Of a stretch of DNA of 36,928 nucleotides, positions 1 to 7,000 are shown piece by piece. The notes beneath the pieces are model-generated. The model ran no database searches, was not told the DNA's origin, and saw nothing but the letters and a program-made list of their open reading frames with translations. The position numbers and the translations under genes are program-made. The DNA is from Elusimicrobiota bacterium (GTDB taxonomy: Bacteria > CG03 > SLGR01 > PWQF01), in assembly GCA_003557485.1 (NCBI GenBank), contig PWOI01000180.1:1-36928 (forward strand), read 5' to 3'. Numbering within the stretch: the first letter of the stretch is position 1; every line of letters begins with the position of its first letter.

Positions 1-552
1 CCGGAAGCGCTTCTTCTTGCCGGGGTAATAATGAGCGCCCTGGTTTCATCTGTAACATTTGTGATAATGGTTCTTAACAGGGACACAATATATAGAGTGC
101 TTTTTTTTCTTACCGGAAGCCTTCAATTTATAAACGCAAAAGAACTGGTTTTTGCTTCAGTAGTCACTGCGGCCGGCTTAATTATACTTCTTTTTAAATG
201 GAGGCAGATGGATATAATGACTCTCGGCGACGATGAGGCCATATCTCTGGGTATCGACGCTCCGAAGGAAAGAAAAATTCTTTTTGCTGTTTCCACGCTG
301 ATAGTTGCGGCCGGCGTATCTGTTGCCGGCATTATAGGTTTTGCGGGACTGGCTGTTCCTCATATAGTAAGGCTTGCCGCAGGCGCATCGCACAGAAGGC
401 TTATTCCTCTCTCAGCTCTTTTAGGAGCCGGTTTTCTTGTTTTCTGCGATGTGCTTGCAAGAGGGCTTTTCGCTCCGATGGAAATTCCGGCAGGCATAGT
501 AACTGCGGTTTTCGGAGCGCCTTTTTTCCTTTACCTGCTTGTAAAAAGATGA
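1..552 (+). CDS. FecCD/BtuC-family ABC transporter permease, 3' part
   Basis: This is the C-terminal 183 residues of an inner-membrane permease that imports an iron chelate, heme or cobalamin. The frame is open from base 1, so the start lies upstream of the window; the first in-frame ATG at 31 is internal. Visible family features are the cytoplasmic coupling stretch (LGDDEAISLGID), followed by the GIIGFAGLAVPHIVR motif typical of BtuC/FecD/FhuB, and hydrophobic helices on either side. Full-length family members are about 330 residues, so nearly half is missing. The stop codon overlaps the next gene's start as ATGA (549-552), which implies translational coupling to the ATPase. The substrate cannot be read from the permease alone; the BtuB-like receptor downstream makes cobalamin or a siderophore equally reasonable. 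Confidence 0.93.
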   Translation, partial: PEALLLAGVIMSALVSSVTFVIMVLNRDTIYRVLFFLTGSLQFINAKELVFASVVTAAGLIILLFKWRQMDIMTLGDDEAISLGIDAPKERKILFAVSTLIVAAGVSVAGIIGFAGLAVPHIVRLAAGASHRRLIPLSALLGAGFLVFCDVLARGLFAPMEIPAGIVTAVFGAPFFLYLLVKR

Positions 553-1310
553 ATATAAATGTTAGCGGCCTGACCGGTGGTTATAAAAAAGGGTTTAAAC
601 TAAAGGATATTAACTTCAGCGCACCCACCGGAAGTTTTACGGGTTTGATAGGACCCAATGGCAGTGGAAAGTCAACGCTCTTAAAAATGATTGCAGGTAT
701 TCTAAAACCCGAAAGTGGAGAGATTAAAGCCGGCGGGTTAAGTATCCCGGAAATCAGCGCAGGCCGCAGAAGCCGTATAATATCCTACCTCCCGCCGGCA
801 TCGCCCTCATTATTTCCTTTCACAGTTTTTGAAACGGTTCTGATGGGGCGCAATCCCTGGCAGGGAAAATTTTCTCCGGAAACGCGTCAGGACAGAGAAG
901 AAGCGCTTAAGGCAATGAAACTTGTTGGAATAGAATTTTTTAGGGATCGGCTTGTTTCCAGCCTTTCAACGGGAGAAAAACAGAAGGTCCTTCTTGCCAG
1001 GACTATATGCCAGCAGTCCAGTGTTATGCTTATGGATGAGCCGGTTAGCCATCTGGATATCCATCATATAAGACAGGTTTTTTATCTGCTCAGGAAAATA
1101 AACAATACGGGTGTAACTGTAATCGCCGCTCTTCACGATATTAATCTTGTTACTGCTTACTGCGGTCGTGTGGCGGTCCTCAGGGACGGCATAATGGTTG
1201 AATCCGGAAGTCATCCCAGTAAGGTAATAAATAAAAGTTTTCTGGAAAATATTTACGGTAAGGGAATAAGGGTAGAAGAAGTGGGAGGAAAAAAATATGT
1301 GTTCCCATAA
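549..1310 (+). CDS. ABC transporter ATP-binding protein, FecE/BtuD type
   Basis: This is the cytoplasmic ATPase that powers the permease encoded just upstream. All catalytic motifs are intact: Walker A GPNGSGKST (35-43), signature LSTGEKQ (139-145), Walker B ending MLMDEP (D163, E164), D-loop SHLD, and the switch histidine in ALHDINL. At 253 residues it has normal family length. The start overlaps the permease stop by four bases. The D-loop and the C-terminal segment (KVINKSFLENIYG) follow the iron-siderophore/cobalamin subfamily. It is useful as an internal contrast to the degenerate FtsE-like ATPase at 15751, which lacks several of these residues. The family assignment is secure and the substrate is unknown. 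Confidence 0.95.
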   Translation: MNINVSGLTGGYKKGFKLKDINFSAPTGSFTGLIGPNGSGKSTLLKMIAGILKPESGEIKAGGLSIPEISAGRRSRIISYLPPASPSLFPFTVFETVLMGRNPWQGKFSPETRQDREEALKAMKLVGIEFFRDRLVSSLSTGEKQKVLLARTICQQSSVMLMDEPVSHLDIHHIRQVFYLLRKINNTGVTVIAALHDINLVTAYCGRVAVLRDGIMVESGSHPSKVINKSFLENIYGKGIRVEEVGGKKYVFP

Positions 1311-1334
1311 GAATAATGAAAGGGGAGTTTTAAA

Positions 1335-3347
1335 ATGACAAGGAAAGCAGTTCTGGTGTTTATTATTGTTGCGTTGGGAGGATACTTTCAGGCCGCAGCA
1401 GGTGAATATATCGGAGACCTGGGGGAGATAGTTGTAACCCCCGCCAGGAGTGTTATTGAGGCTTACCGCTGGCCCGGCTCTGTAAGTGTTATAAGCCGCC
1501 AGGATATTGTTGAAAGCGGAGCCCGGACCGTGGACGAGCTTCTCTCTTCCCTGGAGGGTGTCAGCGTAAATAATCTTACCGGTACTGAGGGGAGGGCAAC
1601 CGTTGATATAAGGGGCACGGGAGAAAATTCCCACCTGCGTACGCTAATACTCCTGGATGGCCGTAGAATCAACAGGGTGGATATGGGAGAGGTCAACTGG
1701 CTTGAAATTCCGATGGTGTCAATTGAGAGAATAGAAGTAGTACGCGGTCCTTCGGGCGTTATGCACGGCAGCAGCGCTGCCGGCGGAGTGATAAACATAA
1801 TCAGCCGTTCGGATGAACCCTACGAGACGCTTGAGCTTAAAGCCTCCGCTGGCAGCTACGGCGTTTTCGGGCAGCAGTTCAGTTACTCAAGAGGGAATAA
1901 GGCGCGCGGAGTCTTCCTTTCCGCCGATAGGCGAACCGAGGATGGCTACCGCCTCAACAGCGCTGCGGGTTCGGAAGGAATATCTCTGTTTTACAGGGAA
2001 GGAGGTCTGCCGGCGGGTATAAACTGTACGGTGAGGGCTTCCTATATTTCTTCATCTTACCAGATGCCGGGGGGGTTGACCCTGGAGGAGCTCAAAGAGG
2101 ACCCAAAGCAGGCAAGATATACTGATTTCGATGAATTCTGGAATCCGGTCAGAAAGGATAACAACAGCGATGAGTCCTCCGAAACCCGCAGTGAAATATC
2201 CGGAGAGTTTGGGGTTCCCATCAGTCCGTCGGTTTCATTTACCCTTAATACTGCATATTCTCTCCGCGAAGAGCAGGTTGATATGGCTTCATTTCCAAGT
2301 TTCTTTGACCGCGATATGAACTCCGTCTCCATTTCGCCGGCTCTGGGTTTTGAAACGGAGGTGCGGTCTGTAAAGGTTAATGCGCTGGCTGGAGGAGATT
2401 TTTACAGGCACAGTCTTGATGTAAGTCTTTTTGATTCGGAGGAAAGGAACAATGAGAAATCTGCAACAAGTATATCTATGCCTGTTTACGGAGGATATGT
2501 TCACGGAGAAGTTCAGCCGCATAGAAGCCTTATACTATCCGGCGGCTACCGTATTGAAGAAGCTTCAATAGAAGTAGAGCATGGTTCTGATATTATCAGT
2601 TTTAAAGAATCGCGCCTTCATACAGGAAGCGCTTTCAGAGCAGGAGCGGTACTTATTCCAGTTTCGGGTATAAGAAGCTACGTATCGTATGGAACACACT
2701 ACCGCTATCCGGCTACAGACGAACAGGCTTCTTACCAGGGATGGGCGGCTGGCTTTTTACACGACCTGGATGCGGAACACGGCTACTCTGTTGAAGCCGG
2801 GATAGGCGTTGCTTTTGGCCGGATAGCTTTTCTTGATATTTCCGCATACCGTATGATAATTGATGATATGATATCTTTTGATACTGATCCTGCTGTTTTG
2901 AAAAATGTAAATATGGACAGGACCCGTCGTGACGCTATGGAAGCCCGCCTGCTGATGCCTGCGGGAAATGTGAATTTAAAGCTTGGAGCTTCTACAGGAA
3001 AAACTTTATTTGAAAAAGGAGAAAACAAAGGAAAAGAAATGCCGCTTGTTCCTGCGTATGAGTATACCGTTGCTCTTAGTGCTCCGGTATATCCCGGTGT
3101 CCGACTGCGCGCCGGGGCAGATTATACAGGCCCGCAATATGCCGGCGGCGATTATGCCAACGTAAAAGATAAACTCAAGGCTTATGCAGTTGTAAATACC
3201 GCGTGCATAATAAATATTGTGCAGAATGCAGAGTTAATGTTAGGCATCAGGAATCTTTTTAATGAAAAATACAGCACTTCCTATTTTGATGCCTGGTATC
3301 CCGCCGCGGGAAGGAATTATAATGTATCTGTTCGGGCTCTTTTTTAA
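1335..3347 (+). CDS. TonB-dependent outer-membrane receptor, BtuB-like
   Basis: This is an outer-membrane beta-barrel that binds a scarce ligand and imports it using energy from TonB. The 670-residue product begins with a signal peptide (1-23), then a BtuB-style TonB box (GEIVVTPAR, 30-38). The plug domain follows at about 45-155, with the typical IRGTGENSHLRTLILLDGR and RIEVVRGPSGVMHGSSAAGG patterns. The rest is barrel, with the conserved late motif LGIRNLFNEKYS and a C-terminal aromatic residue (RALF), the usual barrel-assembly signal. It starts 24 bases after the ATPase stop, with GGGGAG upstream as ribosome binding site, so all three uptake genes probably share a transcript. The BtuB-like TonB box and plug suggest cobalamin, but heme or siderophore receptors of this size also exist. 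No TonB/ExbBD genes are in the window. Confidence 0.93.
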   Translation: MTRKAVLVFIIVALGGYFQAAAGEYIGDLGEIVVTPARSVIEAYRWPGSVSVISRQDIVESGARTVDELLSSLEGVSVNNLTGTEGRATVDIRGTGENSHLRTLILLDGRRINRVDMGEVNWLEIPMVSIERIEVVRGPSGVMHGSSAAGGVINIISRSDEPYETLELKASAGSYGVFGQQFSYSRGNKARGVFLSADRRTEDGYRLNSAAGSEGISLFYREGGLPAGINCTVRASYISSSYQMPGGLTLEELKEDPKQARYTDFDEFWNPVRKDNNSDESSETRSEISGEFGVPISPSVSFTLNTAYSLREEQVDMASFPSFFDRDMNSVSISPALGFETEVRSVKVNALAGGDFYRHSLDVSLFDSEERNNEKSATSISMPVYGGYVHGEVQPHRSLILSGGYRIEEASIEVEHGSDIISFKESRLHTGSAFRAGAVLIPVSGIRSYVSYGTHYRYPATDEQASYQGWAAGFLHDLDAEHGYSVEAGIGVAFGRIAFLDISAYRMIIDDMISFDTDPAVLKNVNMDRTRRDAMEARLLMPAGNVNLKLGASTGKTLFEKGENKGKEMPLVPAYEYTVALSAPVYPGVRLRAGADYTGPQYAGGDYANVKDKLKAYAVVNTACIINIVQNAELMLGIRNLFNEKYSTSYFDAWYPAAGRNYNVSVRALF

Positions 3348-3358
3348 CAAAGCAGAAT

Positions 3359-3387
3359 TTTACTTTTCAAAATTTTATTTGTATACT
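3359..3387 (+). promoter_or_regulatory. candidate promoter of the histone-like gene
   Basis: TTTACT (3359-3364), 17 bases, then TATACT (3382-3387). Four of six bases match in the -35 box and five of six in the -10. It lies in the 81-base AT-rich gap before the lysine-rich gene, which also has a strong ribosome site AGGAGGTG (3416-3423). AT-rich sequence gives chance matches, hence modest confidence. Confidence 0.4.
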
Positions 3388-3428
3388 TATTTTTAAAGTT
3401 AGCGGGGTAAAGCGCAGGAGGTGCAATT

Positions 3429-3776
3429 ATGGCCAAGAAAAGCGTGAAGAAGAAGGCGGCGCCGAAAAAGAAAACGGCTACAAAGAAAAAAGCAGTTAAA
3501 AAGAAAACAGCTGCAAAGCCGGCGGCAAAGAAAAAAGCAGTTAAGAAGAAAACAGCTGCAAAGCCGGCGGCAAAGAAAAAAGTAGCTAAAAAGAAAACAG
3601 CTGCAAAGCCGGCGGCAAAGAAAAAAGTAGCTAAAAAGAAAACAGCAAAAAAAGCAGCCCCGAAAAAAGCGGCAAGATGCTCAGCCTCTGTCAAGGACAA
3701 AAAATCAGGAAAGAAAAGACAGTGCAAGGGTAAAGCCGCAGGAAAATCCAAGTACTGCGTAACACACAAAAAGTAG
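3429..3776 (+). CDS. histone H1-like lysine-rich protein with Cys/His C-terminal motif
   Basis: This 115-residue, extremely basic protein is built of KKK-A/T/V-KK and AAKPAA runs, like the C-terminal tail of eukaryotic histone H1 and the HctB/AlgP-type bacterial proteins. Such tails bind DNA or RNA non-specifically; nucleoid compaction is the likely role, by analogy. The body contains three full copies and one partial copy of a 15-residue repeat. The last 32 residues differ: Cys-x14-Cys-x10-Cys-x2-His (ending YCVTHKK), a spacing seen in small putative zinc-binding tails of the RCKATTKKGKQCK...YCWQH kind. The combination suggests a basic tail attached to a small metal-binding head. It has the best ribosome site in this part of the window (AGGAGGTG, five bases before ATG), consistent with high expression. 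It is followed after ten bases by tRNA-Asp. Confidence 0.85.
   Translation: MAKKSVKKKAAPKKKTATKKKAVKKKTAAKPAAKKKAVKKKTAAKPAAKKKVAKKKTAAKPAAKKKVAKKKTAKKAAPKKAARCSASVKDKKSGKKRQCKGKAAGKSKYCVTHKK
3482..3646 (+). repeat. in-frame 45-bp tandem repeat, 3.7 copies
   Basis: Units at 3482-3526, 3527-3571 and 3572-3616 plus a 30-base partial unit at 3617-3646. Each begins AAAGAAAAAAG and ends GCAAAGCCGGCGGC. They encode a Lys/Ala/Pro-rich 15-residue unit. Units differ by only a few bases, mainly GCAGTT versus GTAGCT, so copy number is likely to vary between strains by slippage or recombination. Confidence 0.9.
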
Positions 3777-3786
3777 TTTAAAGAGC

Positions 3787-3864
3787 GGGGTGGTAGTTCA
3801 GTTTGGTCAGAACGCCGGCCTGTCAAGCCGGAGGTCGCGAGTTCAAGTCTCGTCCACCCCGCCA
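3787..3864 (+). tRNA. tRNA-Asp(GUC)
   Basis: The cloverleaf folds fully. Acceptor GGGGTGG (3787-3793) pairs with CCACCCC, discriminator is G, and CCA is encoded (3862-3864). The anticodon stem-loop CCGGC-CTGTCAA-GCCGG carries anticodon GTC. The T-arm is GCGAG-TTCAAGT-CTCGT. The D-arm starts with TAGTTCAG as in E. coli tRNA-Asp. It begins ten bases after the lysine-rich gene's stop and may be processed from the same transcript. Confidence 0.97.
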
Positions 3865-4002
3865 CTTATTAACGTTGTCCCGTTCTATGATCTGAATTTC
3901 ACATTTCAGGCGCGGATGTTTTTTGTTTTTCCGTGTTTAAATAGAAAGAAAAAATAGTTTCTATGAAAAAACATACGATCTGCAGCCATATTTTTAGAGA
4001 AA

Positions 4003-4021
4003 ATACAGCCCCTTGCTGTAT
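4003..4021 (+). other. small perfect hairpin in the leader of the coiled-coil operon
   Basis: ATACAGC (4003-4009), loop CCCTT, GCTGTAT (4015-4021): a perfect 7-bp inverted repeat 24 bases before the first giant gene. There is no T-tract, so it is not a terminator. It could be an operator or an RNA structure near the ribosome site. The rest of the gap between the tRNA and this gene (3865-4045) is AT-rich; I saw no convincing promoter or other gene in it. Confidence 0.4.
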
Positions 4022-4045
4022 AACAGAAGAGACCTACCTCTGTAA

Positions 4046-7000
4046 ATGAGTAACAGAAACAGCCAGGAAAAACAGTCCGAAATAAGAATTAAACTTTCTG
4101 CGAAGAAAGACGCGCGCCTACGGCTGGAGGAAGCCCTCAAAGATTTTAACCCTGAAAAAGACGGGGAAAAGATAAGCAAAATAAAATCAACTCTGAAAAA
4201 AATTGATGCAGAAATAACCGTGCTTGAAAAAAAGCTTGAGAATCCGGAACCCGCACAGAATTCTTCCGAAGGTGAAACCTCTTCCAGGTCAATTGAAGAA
4301 ATAGACCTTTCCAGAAAAAATCTTGACATAGAGGTAGGTGATATGAAAGAGCAGATTTCCCGCGAAAGAGTAATGTGGGAAAATAAACTCTCTGCTAAAC
4401 AGAGGGAAATAAATTCCCTGAAAGCCCGCATGGATCTCAGGCAGGCAAAACTGAGAGCCGAATACCAGATGAAAAAAGCCGAGCTTGAAAGAACCAGAGA
4501 TGAACTCGAGCAGAAGCTTAAAGGGGAATCGGAGGGAATTGAGAGTTTTAACCAGGAAAGAGAGAGATGGAAAACCCGTCTTTCTGAAAAACAGCAGATT
4601 ATTGACAGTCTTAAAGTTGAAATAGCTTCCGTTAAATCCCGTTACAATTCACAGACACAGCAAATAAAGGATGAATATTCACAGCGTATTGCAGAAATAG
4701 AGGAGTCAGAAAAACATATAACAGAACGCGGCAAACGTGAATCAGAAAGCCTCAAGTCCGAAATTTCAGCCCTGCAGAGAAAAATAATAGAACAGCAGAG
4801 CCTGCTGGCTGCCCGCCAGGCCTCTCTTGACAGGGTAAGGGACGAACACATAAGAGAGCTTGAAGGAGTCCGGGAAGGTCATTTTAACGAACAGGCCCGT
4901 TTGCATGAAGAAAAGAACTCCCTTGAAGCGGAATTGAAGTCAGAAATAGAAAGAAAAACATCTGATATTTCAGATCTGAAAAAACAGCAGGCCAGGCTTG
5001 AACAGCGCATTGAAGCTCAACGGGAAGAGTCAAGTGCTCAGCTAGCGCGCCTACGGGATAAGATGAAGAATAGCCTTTCCGAAAAAGAAAAGGAAAAAAC
5101 AGAATTGATAGAAAACCTCGGTGTTCTGAAGAAGCAGGCCGCCGAGGCGGAAAAAAATTATTCAATTTATCTGAACCGCCTAGAAGGTGAGAAAGAGATT
5201 TTAATAAACACGCATACAAGGGAGAAACAGGAGCTTGAAAGTAAAATAGAAGGACTTAAAGACAGCAAGGATACTCTTAATGCGGAACTTGAAAGAGATC
5301 GGGGAAAATTAACAAACGCTCTACATCAGAAAGAGCGCCAGCTGGCTGACCTGCAGGAGCAAAAGTCGCTTCAGGAAGCCAAGATGAGAGAGCAGATAGC
5401 CGGCCTTGAGAATAAGCTGCTCGAATTGCGCTCAGAAATGGAACACCGGGAAACTATAAATTCTCAAAAAGAAAAAGAGCTTGAAAAAGAAATAGGGCTC
5501 AAAGAAGAAGACCTGAAAAGGACGAATGCAGAAAACGTTGAAAGAATAAAGGCCCTGAAGGAAACTGTAAGCGAGCTTAAACTTAAAATAACGGGACTTG
5601 AATCCGAGAAGGAAAGTGTTCGGAGCGCCCTTGAGGACGAAATTGAAAAAATAGACAGGCAGTTGACAGTCAGGCTAACTGAAAAGGAAAAAGAAATTGA
5701 AGGCCTCAAGTCTGAAAAGGCAGAACTTAAGGCGCGTATTTCGTCTTCGGGTCAGGCGGGCCAGCTTGAGAAAAAAGCTCTTGAAGATACTATATGTGAA
5801 CGTGAAAAAGAAATAAACCGGTTACTATCTCTTATAGAAAAGGATGAAAAAAATATTGAGGACCTTAAACTTCAACTGAGGCAGAGAGATGAAAAAATAG
5901 AAGTCCTTAAGGATTCTGCATCCGCTTTTTCCGGGGAGCTTACAGTCCAGAAAGAGGCAAGACTCCGCAAGGAAGAGTCATTTTCAGAGATTCTCAGGGA
6001 AAAAGAAAAGGAGCGTGCTTTGCTTCTTGAAAACCTTAGGGAAAAAGAGTCCGGGATTGAAGAGCTTAAAGATAAGTCCGGCCGTATGCTGGGTGAAATA
6101 GAAGAATTAAAAAAATTAAACTCTGACTTGTCTGCCCGAATTGCTGCTGCTGATGAAGCCCGTCGGCAGGAAAAATCCGCATTTGAAAATACCGTAAGGG
6201 AAAGAGAGAGGGAAATAGACGGGCTTCTGGAAAGGTTGAGGGAAAGCGGGGATAAAGCCGCTGAACTCTCAAAAGAACTCAGGAGCAGGCAGGAAGACAT
6301 AAAAATTCTTCAATCAGAAAAATCTTCCCTTTCATCTTCCCTCTCGGCATCCAGGGCAGCTTCTGAATCCCGCATAAACGCTCTTTCAGACACCATAGCT
6401 GAAAAAGAAAAAGAAATTAATAAAATTCTGGGCCGCCTTAATGAAGAAAAAAAATCTTGTTCGGTTCTTTCCTCAGAACTTGAATCTGCCCGAAGAGAAC
6501 ACGAAAAAGAAATTGAAACAAGCCGAAGGAATATAGCAAAACTGTCCGATTCTTTTGCAGAAGCCCGAGAACGTTTTGCATTGGAGGAGGGCAGGCTCAA
6601 GGAGCGTATTGTTGCTCTTGAAAACGAAAATTTAATAGTTGAAAATACGTACTCGGAAAAACTTGTTCAGCTCCGGCTTGAGCTTGAAAACAGCGAGCGT
6701 GAGAAAGATTTACAGCGCCAGGAACATCAGCAGGAAAAAGAATCTATTCTTTCCAATTTGCGAGGGGCGGACGAGCGATATGAGAACCTTAAAAAGAATT
6801 TTGAATCAGCTTCGGAAAAAATAATTCGGCTTACGCAGAAGAACAGTCAACTGACAGACAATATGGAGGAAAAAGCGAACTACTATACTGCAAAAATTTC
6901 TTCTCTTGAAGAAGAAATATCAGAGTTAAATTGCTCTCATTCGCGTGAGGCTGCCCGTCTTTCGGGTAAAATAAAAGAAGCGGAAACCCTTGCCGAAGGC

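Noticed and set aside
966-1634. 222-codon reverse-strand frame over the ATPase/receptor junction
   Set aside because: Runs through two well-supported genes on the other strand and shows no domain.
3482-3646. 45-bp regular repeats as a CRISPR array
   Set aside because: Units abut with no unique spacers and lie in frame inside a coding region.
3344-3865. Reverse-strand 173-codon frame (begins MAGWTRLELATSG, then Phe/Ala-rich)
   Set aside because: It is the antisense of tRNA-Asp plus the lysine-rich gene. The WTRLELATSGL opening is a known artefact of translating antisense tRNA, and the FFFAAGFAA repeats mirror the lysine repeats.
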